Shown here: positions 44,479-52,436 of the stretch, piece after piece
How the letters are laid out: each line of letters starts with the position of its first letter
Position numbering within the stretch: the first letter of the stretch is position 1
Assembly: GCA_027487835.1 (NCBI GenBank)
Contig: JAIYCU010000044.1
Coordinates: 1-64,000, forward strand
Reading direction: 5' to 3'
Length of the DNA: 64,000 bases
From: Bacteroidota bacterium
GTDB lineage: Bacteria > Bacteroidota > Bacteroidia > UKL13-3
Notes under the pieces: model-generated
Told to the model about the DNA's origin: nothing
What the model saw: only the letters and a program-made list of their open reading frames with translations
The model's database searches: none
Translations under genes and position numbers: made by a program

Positions 44479-45552
44479 ATGGAGAATCAAGAGATTTTCA
44501 GCATGTTAGCTACTTACGATCACGAACAGATTGTATTTTGCAACGACAATGCCACAGGTCTAAAGGCCATCATTGCCATTCACAACACTGTGCTTGGCCC
44601 TGGTCTTGGAGGAACCCGCATTTGGAATTATAAAAACGATGCCGAGGCCATCAATGACGTCATGCGATTGTCTAGGGGCATGACCTACAAAGCGGCGATT
44701 TCTGGCTTGAACCTCGGCGGTGCTAAGGCAGTTATCATTGGTGATGCCACTAAAATTAAGACTGAAGCCTTAATGCGCAAGTTTGGAAGGTTTGTAGAAA
44801 ACCTAAATGGTAAATACATTACTGCAGAGGATGTGAATACTACCACGCGCGACATGGAATATGTGCAAATGGAAACTAGCCATGTTGTTGGTTTACCAGA
44901 AAGCATGGGCGGCGGCGGAGATCCTAGTCCGGTTACTGCCTACGGCGTTTACATGGGCATGAAAGCCAGTGCAAAAAATGTTTTTGGAACCGATAGCCTA
45001 GCAGGTAAGAAAATTGCCGTGCAAGGAATTGGTAAAGTTGGCGGTCATTTATTAGAATTCTTGCACAAAGAAGGTGCAGAATTGGTGATTGCAGATATCA
45101 ATGAAAATGTGTTAAGTCATTATGCTTCAACCTTAGGTGCTAAGGTGGTAGCTGGAAACGACATTTATTCGCAAGCGGTAGATATTTTTGCCCCTTGTGC
45201 TTTAGGTGCTATTCTTAATGATGCCAATATCGCACAACTAAAATGTGCTGTAATTGCTGGTGCAGCCAACAATCAATTGGCAGAAGAAGATGTGCATGGT
45301 CCTTTGTTAATTCAAAAAGGAATTACCTATGCGCCAGATTTTTTAATTAATGCAGGTGGTTTAATTAATGTTTACCAAGAACATATTGGTTACAATAGAG
45401 AAACTGCTTACCGCAAGGCAGAGCATATTTATGATGTAACCCTTGAAATATTAAAGGTATCTGCCGATGAGAAAATTCATACGCAAAAGGCAGCTACCAA
45501 TTTAGCCGAAAAACGCATTCAAGATATCGCTAAAGTTAGGGCTACATATTAA
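44479..45552 (+). CDS. Glu/Leu/Phe/Val dehydrogenase (leucine dehydrogenase type)
   Basis: 357 residues. GPGLGGTRIW, LSRGMTYKAAISGLNLGGAKAVI (with catalytic lysines), TAEDVNTTTRDMEYV, and the NAD motif IAVQGIGKVGGHLLEFL are typical. The enzyme reversibly deaminates branched-chain amino acids to 2-oxo acids, which also feed iso-branched fatty acids common in Bacteroidota. The last base is shared with the nusB ATG. Confidence 0.9.
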   Translation: MENQEIFSMLATYDHEQIVFCNDNATGLKAIIAIHNTVLGPGLGGTRIWNYKNDAEAINDVMRLSRGMTYKAAISGLNLGGAKAVIIGDATKIKTEALMRKFGRFVENLNGKYITAEDVNTTTRDMEYVQMETSHVVGLPESMGGGGDPSPVTAYGVYMGMKASAKNVFGTDSLAGKKIAVQGIGKVGGHLLEFLHKEGAELVIADINENVLSHYASTLGAKVVAGNDIYSQAVDIFAPCALGAILNDANIAQLKCAVIAGAANNQLAEEDVHGPLLIQKGITYAPDFLINAGGLINVYQEHIGYNRETAYRKAEHIYDVTLEILKVSADEKIHTQKAATNLAEKRIQDIAKVRATY

Positions 45553-46493
45553 TGTTAAATAGAAGGTTTTTAAGAATAAAGGCATTTCAAATGCTTTACG
45601 CTTTATCGCGTGAAGAACAGCCCAATGCTGCTGTGTATCGGAAAAGATTGTTCGAAGGCTTAGACAAAACTTACGAATTGTTTATCTTCTTGCTTTCTTT
45701 TCCGGAAGCATTTTTCGACTTTTTGGAAGCGGATTTAGAGACACAAAAAGCCAAATATATTCCCGCTAAGGAGCAAATTACCTTGTTAGAAGCGGTGCTT
45801 TCAAATAAAGTATTGCTTCAACTAAGTAAGGATTTATCTTTAAGAGATTTAAAGGATAAGAAAAAGATTCAATGGCATCAAAGTACGGATGTTTTAAGAA
45901 GCTTTTGGAATGATATTAAAGAAGCAGAATGGGTTAAAACCTATGCTGCATTGCCCACCAAGACTTACTTTGCAGATAAAGATTTTGCAGCTACCTTGTT
46001 TGAAATGATCATGTCTGACGAAGACGTGTTTTGTGCTTATTTTGAAGACCGTTATTTGAACTGGGACGACGACCAAGTGCTGATGCTTACCTCTATGCAG
46101 CGTTTGCTAAAAGACTTAAAAGAGAACGCTTCAGGTTTTTTACCCCAAAAGCATAAAGACGAACAAGAAGATTTGAAATTTGTAAAAGATTTATTTGATT
46201 TATACTTGCAACACCAAGATAACTTAAGCGAGTTAGTAACTGCCCGTACTAAAAATTGGGACGAAGAGCGCATAGCTTTGGTGGATATGATATTAATGAA
46301 AATGGCCTTGTGTGAATTAATGTATTTTCCTTACATACCTGTTAAGGTTACCATTAATGAGTACTTAGAGCTTGCAAAATTGTATAGTACCCCTCAAAGT
46401 CATGGATTTATTAATGGTATTTTAGACAAGGTTCAAGGCGAGTTAAAAATGCAAAACAAAATTGAAAAATTAGGAAGAGGATTAGTCGATTAA
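45552..46493 (+). CDS. nusB: Transcription antitermination factor NusB, long form
   Basis: 313 residues, about twice the usual length. The N-terminal RRFLRIKAFQMLYALS and the C-terminal half (about 205-305: NLSELVTARTKNWDEERIALVDMILMKMALCELMYFP, VTINEYLELAKLYSTPQSHGFINGILDKV) are NusB. A charged insert of about 150 residues separates them; such long NusB proteins occur across Bacteroidota. It binds boxA RNA in rRNA antitermination. Confidence 0.88.
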   Translation: MLNRRFLRIKAFQMLYALSREEQPNAAVYRKRLFEGLDKTYELFIFLLSFPEAFFDFLEADLETQKAKYIPAKEQITLLEAVLSNKVLLQLSKDLSLRDLKDKKKIQWHQSTDVLRSFWNDIKEAEWVKTYAALPTKTYFADKDFAATLFEMIMSDEDVFCAYFEDRYLNWDDDQVLMLTSMQRLLKDLKENASGFLPQKHKDEQEDLKFVKDLFDLYLQHQDNLSELVTARTKNWDEERIALVDMILMKMALCELMYFPYIPVKVTINEYLELAKLYSTPQSHGFINGILDKVQGELKMQNKIEKLGRGLVD

Positions 46494-46504
46494 ACTGTCA
46501 AAAA

Positions 46505-46957
46505 ATGAAAAAAGTAATTGTAATTATTTATGGTTGTATTTTGCTAAGTGCTTGCGGTGAAACTCAACCCAAAAAGGCAGATGCCAGCATGATTAGCAAC
46601 CCAGTTACAGCCTCAGATACAGCGATTAATTCAAAGGATGCGCCTTCATTTACCTTTGAAGATAATATTCATGATTTTGGGAAACTTGTAGATGGGGAAA
46701 TAGTAACCTATAAATTCAAATTTAAAAATACAGGGAATAGTCCACTTCTTATTTCAAATGCCTCGGCAAGTTGCGGATGCACGGTGCCAAGTTATCCAAA
46801 GCAACCCATTGCCCCAGGCGAAGAAGGTGCGATTGATGTGCAATTTAATAGCAGTGGAAAGGTGGGCACTTTTGGTAAAGATGTAACCATAGTTGCCAAT
46901 ACAATTCCAAATCAAACGATATTGGCCATTAAAGGTGTAGTAGTAGAAAAAAAATAA
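46505..46957 (+). CDS. DUF1573 lipoprotein
   Basis: 150 residues. The lipobox LLSAC sets the lipid on C17. The domain FEDNIHDFGKLVDGEIVTYKFKFKNTGNSPLLISN and SCGCTVPSYPKQPIAPGEEGAIDV is DUF1573, an Ig-like fold. Function unknown; the nusB-DUF1573-yajC order is typical of Bacteroidota. It lies 11 bases after nusB and 12 before yajC. Confidence 0.9.
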   Translation: MKKVIVIIYGCILLSACGETQPKKADASMISNPVTASDTAINSKDAPSFTFEDNIHDFGKLVDGEIVTYKFKFKNTGNSPLLISNASASCGCTVPSYPKQPIAPGEEGAIDVQFNSSGKVGTFGKDVTIVANTIPNQTILAIKGVVVEKK

Positions 46958-46969
46958 TATAACAGAAAT

Positions 46970-47308
46970 ATGTTGAATCAAATTTTATTGATGGCACCAC
47001 CAGCAGCTGGTGCACAAGGTGGAAACCCAATTATGCAGTTTTTACCTTTGATTTTAATCTTTGTGGTGTTTTACTTCTTTATGATTTACCCGCAAATGAA
47101 GAAAAACAAAGCCCAAAAGAAATTTAGAGAAGAATTGGGCAAAGGCCAGAAAATTATTACCATTGGTGGTGTTCACGCTAAGATTATTGAAGTAGCAGAT
47201 ACTACTTTTTTAATTGAAAGCGAAGGCACTAAATTGAGAATCGACAAAACAGCGGTTTCCATGGAAGCTTCTCAGGCCTTGAATAAGCCAGTGGAAGAAA
47301 AGAAGTAA
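46970..47308 (+). CDS. yajC: Preprotein translocase accessory subunit YajC
   Basis: 112 residues. A single membrane helix (about 21-41, [22 protein letters not shown]) is followed by [30 protein letters not shown], the YajC signature. It associates with SecDF and YidC at the Sec translocon. Ends at a strong terminator. Confidence 0.93.
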   Translation: MLNQILLMAPPAAGAQGGNPIMQFLPLILIFVVFYFFMIYPQMKKNKAQKKFREELGKGQKIITIGGVHAKIIEVADTTFLIESEGTKLRIDKTAVSMEASQALNKPVEEKK

Positions 47309-47332
47309 GAAATAACTTTCTTATCATAAATC

Positions 47333-47373
47333 ACCCCAGCATACTTCAATGAAAAGTATGCTGGGGTTTTTCT
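47333..47373 (+). terminator. Terminator after yajC
   Basis: 14-bp perfect stem ACCCCAGCATACTT / AAGTATGCTGGGGT with a 7-base loop, followed by TTTTCTTTT. Confidence 0.95.
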
Positions 47374-47551
47374 TTTACTTCTTCATCCAATCACAATGCG
47401 CGTAGATAGAGAAGAGACAAGAGATATGTTCATTTTTTTAAATAAATTGGACAAATGAGGCATTTATGTTCATTTTTAAGAATGAAAAGGATGCCCATAA
47501 AGACAATAATTATCTTTTAAACGCTCCGCCTCGGCTACCGCTCGCAGACCG

Positions 47552-47887
47552 ATAAGGCTCGGTAAGTCATCAATAAGGCAAAATTTGCCTTCCATAAGGC
47601 ACGGCGAATCATCAATAAGACAAAATTTATCATCAATAAGGCTCGGCGGATCATCAATAAGACAAAATTTGCCTTTCATAAGGCACGGCGAATCATCAAT
47701 AAGACAAAATTTGCCTTCCATAAGGCACGGCGAATCATCAATAAGACAAAATTTGTCATCAATAAGGCTCAGCGGATCATAAATAAGGTGAAATTTGTCA
47801 TCAATAAGGCTCGGAGAGTCATCAATAAGACAAAATTTGTCATCAATAAGACAAAATTTGCCTTCAATAAGACATGGCGACCTTTAC
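47552..47887. repeat. Array of 16 units, exact 21-bp period
   Basis: Units begin ATAAG at 47552 and every 21 bases to 47867 without a register slip. Type A has the core GGCWCGGCGRATC and ends ATCA. Type B has RRCAAAATTTGYC, a palindrome with a central A, and ends TCA or TTCC. The order is A-B repeated seven times, then B, then a decayed A. Open frames in the array follow only from the 21-base (7-codon) period. The gap 47374-47551 and 47888-48009 hold no gene I can see. Confidence 0.95.
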
Positions 47888-48009
47888 TTAGCGAATCAGG
47901 GACCGTTTCTTAGAACTTCCGCAAGCTTTTAGCAATTGGCTTTTAGTCTTTAGCTTTGCCAACCGCCAGAAGCCAACCACCAACCACCAATTTTCCATAC
48001 CTTCGCCCT

Positions 48010-48594
48010 ATGAAACAAATCGGTATTACTGGCAATATTGGTTCAGGAAAAAGTACGGTTGCAAAGATTTTTGCTACTTTAGGCATTCCTATTTATGATG
48101 CCGATGCACGGGCTAAACTAGTGATGACTGACAACCCGACTTTAAAGGAAGCGCTTATTCAATTGCTAAGCGAGCAGGCCTATCTTGCCAATGGCAGTTT
48201 AGACAGGGCATTTATTGCGGCTAAGGTGTTTAAAAACCAAGATTTGTTAAACGGCTTAAATGCCCTTGTGCACCCCGCTGTTTATAAAGATTATGAAGAT
48301 TGGGTTTTGGTTCAAACCGCCCCTTATGTAGTAAAAGAAGCTGCCTTGTTGTATGAGAGCGAGTCTTACAAGCAATTGGATAAAATTATGGTGGTGCATT
48401 GCTCAGATGAACTGCGCATACAGCGCACCATGCAAAGAGACCAAAGCACGCGCGAAGCCGTAGTAGAACGTTTGCAAAAACAAATGCCGCAAGCAGAAAA
48501 AATGGCAAGGGCAGATTTTCTCATAAATAATGATGAATCGCAACTGCTTATTCCGCAAGTAATGAACTTGCACCAACAATTCTTAAAGCCTTAG
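48010..48594 (+). CDS. coaE: Dephospho-CoA kinase
   Basis: 194 residues from the ATG at 48010 (MKQIGITGNIGSGKSTVAKIF); an in-frame upstream ATG is not needed. The P-loop GNIGSGKST, IYDADARAK and LVHPAV are present. It performs the last step of CoA synthesis. In related genomes it is often joined to the yajC run; here an array and a terminator separate them. No clear promoter is visible in the gap. Confidence 0.93.
   Translation: MKQIGITGNIGSGKSTVAKIFATLGIPIYDADARAKLVMTDNPTLKEALIQLLSEQAYLANGSLDRAFIAAKVFKNQDLLNGLNALVHPAVYKDYEDWVLVQTAPYVVKEAALLYESESYKQLDKIMVVHCSDELRIQRTMQRDQSTREAVVERLQKQMPQAEKMARADFLINNDESQLLIPQVMNLHQQFLKP
48309..48318. repeat. GGTTCAAACC word, copy 11
   Basis: TTTTGGTTCAAACCGCC context inside coaE, read as L-V-Q-T-A. 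Confidence 0.88.
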
Positions 48595-50865
48595 TTACTT
48601 TATTTGAAGCTTGGCGAACTTAAGTACCAATACTTTTCTGCCATGTTCTATAAAGTCGATGGTGGCTTTCTTATTGTCGCCAATGCCTTCTAACAAGGCT
48701 ACCGCCCCGCCACCAAATCTTTGGTGCATCACATTGTCGCCCACCTTTAAGCCAGAAGTATCATCTGCCACAAAATCTGGATTGATGGGCATTGCAGGTT
48801 TTGGTGCTGTTTTTTGAAGGGTCAATACCTTTTTAGGCAAGCCTGTCATGGTGCCACTGCGTGGTATTTCATCTCTTCCATAACTTTGTTGACTGCCACG
48901 GCTGCCAAACAAACTATCAAACTGTAAGTATTTAGGGTCTATTTCTTGTAAGAACCTGCTTGGTTCGCTGTTGATGATATTGCCAAACTTAAACCTGCTG
49001 GTGGCAAAACTTATTGTTAGTTTTTTCATGGCACGGGTAATGGCCACATAAAACAACCTGCGTTCTTCTTCTAGTTCTTGCCTGCTGTTAAGCGAAAGTT
49101 GCGAAGGGAAAAGATTTTCTTCTAAACCCACCACATAAACATATTTATATTCTAAGCCCTTGGCCGAGTGAATGGTCATAAGGCTTACATGGTCTTGGTC
49201 TTGGTTTTTATCCTTATCATCATTGGTGAGCAAGGCCACGTCTGCCATAAACTCATCCAAGGTGCGGGTTTTTACCACCCCGTCTTCATCTACCAAATCC
49301 TCTATGCTAAATTCTTTGATACCATTTAATAGTTCCTCGGTGTTTTCGTACCGGGCAATACCTTCAATGGTTTTGTCTTCATAGAGTGCTTTTAGCAAGC
49401 CACTTTGCTTGGCAATGTGCATGGCCACATCATAGGCATTGCGGTTGAGCAAGGTTTGAAAGCTCTTTATCATGAGCACAAAATCTTCAACAGGGCCTTG
49501 CAGCTTGATGCCCTTTTCGCGCGCGGTGTCCATGAAAGTCCATAAACTCTGCTGGCGCTCATTTGCCTCAAGCATCATTTTTTCTAAGGTAGTTTTACCA
49601 ATGCCACGGGTGGGGTAATTGATAATGCGTTTAAGGGCTTCCTCGTCGTGCGGATTAATCACCATGCGGTAATAGGCCAAAAGGTCTTTTACCTCTTTGC
49701 GTTGGTAGAAGGAGAGTCCACCATATATTTTATACGGAATATTAATTTTGCGCAAAGCTTCTTCCATCGATCTACTTTGGGCATTGGTTCGATACAAAAT
49801 GGCAAAATCTTTATGGTGCAACTGGTCGTTCATTTTATCTTGAAAGATAGAGGAGGCCACCATTTTGCCTTCTTCATTATCGGTAAGTGCGCGCAAAACG
49901 CGAATTTTCTCCCCCGTTTCATTGTCGGTCCAAACTTGCTTGGCAATTTGATCTTTGTTTTTTTCGATGATAGAACTGGCCGCATTCACAATGTTTTGCG
50001 TACTGCGGTAGTTTTGTTCTAGTTTAAAGATTTTAACGTCGGCATAGTCTTTTTGAAAGCCTAAGATGTTTCTAATGTTAGCTCCTCTAAAAGCGTAAAT
50101 ACTTTGCGCATCATCGCCCACCACGGCAATATTTTCATGCACTGCAGCCAGTTTTTTCAAAATCATGTATTGGGCATGGTTGGTATCCTGAAACTCATCC
50201 ACCATGATGTACTTAAACTGATGCTGATAGCGATGCAATACCGCTGGATGAAAGTGAAACAAGCGGAAGGTATTTACCAATAAATCGTCAAAATCCATGG
50301 CCCCGGCCCTAAAACAACGTTCTTGGTACACTTTAAAAATATGCGAGAACTTGGGTTTGCCGCTGCTAATGTCTTGCTCGGTGAGTTCGCCATTTTGCAG
50401 GTATTCATCTGCTGTAATTAGGTTGTTTTTGGCAGAAGAAATTCTTGATAAGATGCTAGAAGGCTTATATACTTTATCATCTAATTTGCTATCGTTTAAG
50501 ATAGATTTGATTAAACTTTTGCAATCATCGGTATCATAAATGGTAAAGTTTTTTGGGTAGCCAAGGCGTTCGCTTTCTGAGCGCAGAATGCGTGCAAAAA
50601 TGCTATGGAAAGTTCCCATCCAAACATTTCTGCCTTCAGAACCTGCGGCTTCCATGATGCGGTGCCGCATTTCTTTGGCAGCTTTATTGGTAAAAGTTAA
50701 GGCTAAAATTTGAAACGAATCGGCGCCACTGCGCAGCATGTGTACAATTCTATAAGTAAGTACACGTGTTTTGCCCGAGCCCGCGCCAGCTATAATCATC
50801 ACAGGTCCTTTTATTTGTTCTACGGCAGCGCGCTGCGCCGGATTTAAAGTTGCTAAATACTCCAC
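48595..50865 (-). CDS. UvrD/PcrA-type DNA helicase
   Basis: 756 residues, superfamily 1A. The Q-motif LNPAQRAAVEQIKGPVMIIAGAGSGKT begins the protein; motif II VDEFQDTNHAQY, motif III VVGDDAQSIYAFRGA, motif IV FKLEQNYRST, motif V TIHSAKGLEYKYVYVVGLEENLFPS and motif VI EERRLFYVAITRA follow. A C-terminal Tudor-like tail (VGDNVMHQRFGGGAVALLEG, about 698-750) fits PcrA. It acts in nucleotide excision and replication-fork repair. The stop lies next to coaE. Confidence 0.92.
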   Translation of the reverse strand: MEYLATLNPAQRAAVEQIKGPVMIIAGAGSGKTRVLTYRIVHMLRSGADSFQILALTFTNKAAKEMRHRIMEAAGSEGRNVWMGTFHSIFARILRSESERLGYPKNFTIYDTDDCKSLIKSILNDSKLDDKVYKPSSILSRISSAKNNLITADEYLQNGELTEQDISSGKPKFSHIFKVYQERCFRAGAMDFDDLLVNTFRLFHFHPAVLHRYQHQFKYIMVDEFQDTNHAQYMILKKLAAVHENIAVVGDDAQSIYAFRGANIRNILGFQKDYADVKIFKLEQNYRSTQNIVNAASSIIEKNKDQIAKQVWTDNETGEKIRVLRALTDNEEGKMVASSIFQDKMNDQLHHKDFAILYRTNAQSRSMEEALRKINIPYKIYGGLSFYQRKEVKDLLAYYRMVINPHDEEALKRIINYPTRGIGKTTLEKMMLEANERQQSLWTFMDTAREKGIKLQGPVEDFVLMIKSFQTLLNRNAYDVAMHIAKQSGLLKALYEDKTIEGIARYENTEELLNGIKEFSIEDLVDEDGVVKTRTLDEFMADVALLTNDDKDKNQDQDHVSLMTIHSAKGLEYKYVYVVGLEENLFPSQLSLNSRQELEEERRLFYVAITRAMKKLTISFATSRFKFGNIINSEPSRFLQEIDPKYLQFDSLFGSRGSQQSYGRDEIPRSGTMTGLPKKVLTLQKTAPKPAMPINPDFVADDTSGLKVGDNVMHQRFGGGAVALLEGIGDNKKATIDFIEHGRKVLVLKFAKLQIK

Positions 50866-50940
50866 CCTACGAAAGTAACTCTTCTCCCTTTGTGCTTGTG
50901 CTTAAAATTTCAACACCCTTCCAATTTCTGATAAAATATA

Positions 50941-50948
50941 TAGCTTTG
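50941..50948 (+). promoter_or_regulatory. -7 box of the M20 dipeptidase
   Basis: TAGCTTTG, 15 bases before the ATG; no well-spaced -33 box. Confidence 0.45.
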
Positions 50949-50963
50949 ACAAAATTTTAATAT

Positions 50964-52340
50964 ATGTCAGCCACTTACTTAAACCAACATAAAGACCGTT
51001 TCTTAAACGAGTTGTTTGAATTATTACGCATTCCTTCTATCAGTGCAGATTCTGCCTTTAAAGGAGAGGTTGAAAAGGCCGCTATTTATATCAAAGAAAA
51101 ATTAATTGCTGCGGGTGCAGATGCAGTTGAGATTTGTCCAACTGCCGGACATCCCATTGTATATGGCGAGAAGCTAATTGACCCATCTTTGCCAACGGTA
51201 TTGGTGTATGGGCATTATGATGTGCAACCTGCTGTTCCATTAGAATTATGGGATACCCCGCCTTTTGAACCTCAAGTAAGAAAAACGGCCATTCACCCAG
51301 ACGGCGCCATTTTTGCGCGTGGTGCTTGCGATGATAAAGGTCAAGTATACATGCACCTAAAAGCCTTTGAAATGATGATGGCTGAAAACACCCTTCCTTG
51401 CAATGTAAAGTTTATGATTGAGGGCGAAGAAGAGGTTGGTTCAAGCCACCTTGGCGATTTTTGCATTGCTAATAAAGAGCGACTCAAAGCAGATGTGGTA
51501 CTTATTTCTGATACTTCTATCATTGCCAACGACATTCCAAGCATCGACTGTGGCTTGCGTGGTTTATCGTATGTTGAAGTAGAAGTTACGGGTCCAAACC
51601 GCGATTTGCACAGCGGCGTTTATGGCGGCGCAGTGGCCAATCCCATTAATATTTTGGCCAAAATGATTGCCAGCATGCACGATGAAAACAATCAAATTAC
51701 CATTCCTGGGTTTTACGACAAAGTTTTGGAGCTAAGCAACCAAGAAAGAACCTTATTAAACCAAGCACCTTTTGATTTGGAAGCCTATAAAAAAGACTTA
51801 GACATTAATGATATTTGGGGCGAAGCGGGTTTTAATGTATTAGAGCGCACAGGCATCAGACCAACCTTAGATTGCAATGGCATTTGGGGAGGCTATATTG
51901 GCGAAGGTGCAAAAACAGTATTGCCTTCAAAAGCCTTTGCAAAAATTAGCATGCGCTTGGTACCCAACCAAACGTCTGATGAAATTACAGATTTGTTTAA
52001 GCGTCATTTTGAAAGCATTGCACCTGCAGGGGTAAAAGTAGAAGTGAGGCCGCACCACGGCGGCGAGCCGGTGCTTACCCCAATAGATTCTAAAGCCTAC
52101 AAAGCAGCAGAATTTGCCATGGAAAAAACCTTTGGCAAAATGCCTGTTCCCACTCGTGGTGGCGGCAGCATTCCAATTGTGGCATTGTTTGAAAGAGAGC
52201 TTGGGTTAAAATCTGTGTTAATGGGATTTGGCTTAGACAGCGATGCGCTTCACTCGCCAAACGAACATTATGGCTTGTTTAACTTCTACAAAGGCATCGA
52301 AACCATTCCTTATTTCTTTGAGAAGTTTGCCGAGAAATAA
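50964..52340 (+). CDS. M20 family dipeptidase
   Basis: 458 residues. Zinc-site motifs are VYGHYDVQPA, ARGACDDKGQVYMHLKA, and IEGEEEVGSSHLG; a dimerisation insert (about 205-355) and RGGGSIPIVALFE, DSDALHSPNEHYGL follow. The pattern matches cytosolic non-specific dipeptidases of M20 (carnosinase-like). No signal peptide. Probably monocistronic. Confidence 0.92.
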   Translation: MSATYLNQHKDRFLNELFELLRIPSISADSAFKGEVEKAAIYIKEKLIAAGADAVEICPTAGHPIVYGEKLIDPSLPTVLVYGHYDVQPAVPLELWDTPPFEPQVRKTAIHPDGAIFARGACDDKGQVYMHLKAFEMMMAENTLPCNVKFMIEGEEEVGSSHLGDFCIANKERLKADVVLISDTSIIANDIPSIDCGLRGLSYVEVEVTGPNRDLHSGVYGGAVANPINILAKMIASMHDENNQITIPGFYDKVLELSNQERTLLNQAPFDLEAYKKDLDINDIWGEAGFNVLERTGIRPTLDCNGIWGGYIGEGAKTVLPSKAFAKISMRLVPNQTSDEITDLFKRHFESIAPAGVKVEVRPHHGGEPVLTPIDSKAYKAAEFAMEKTFGKMPVPTRGGGSIPIVALFERELGLKSVLMGFGLDSDALHSPNEHYGLFNFYKGIETIPYFFEKFAEK

Positions 52341-52436
52341 TAGGCACGCCACAATTTTATTGGGTATTGTTGGTTTAGTGTTAAATTAAAATACGCTGTG
52401 CCAAAATTTTGTAAATTCTATTAAATTGCCCTCTGC

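Noticed and set aside
47476-47782. Open frames of 65-81 codons on both strands with 7-residue repeats (SIRQNL..., KFCLIDD...)
   Set aside because: They follow from the 21-bp period, which keeps every stop-free frame open. No signal, no start context and both strands equally open.
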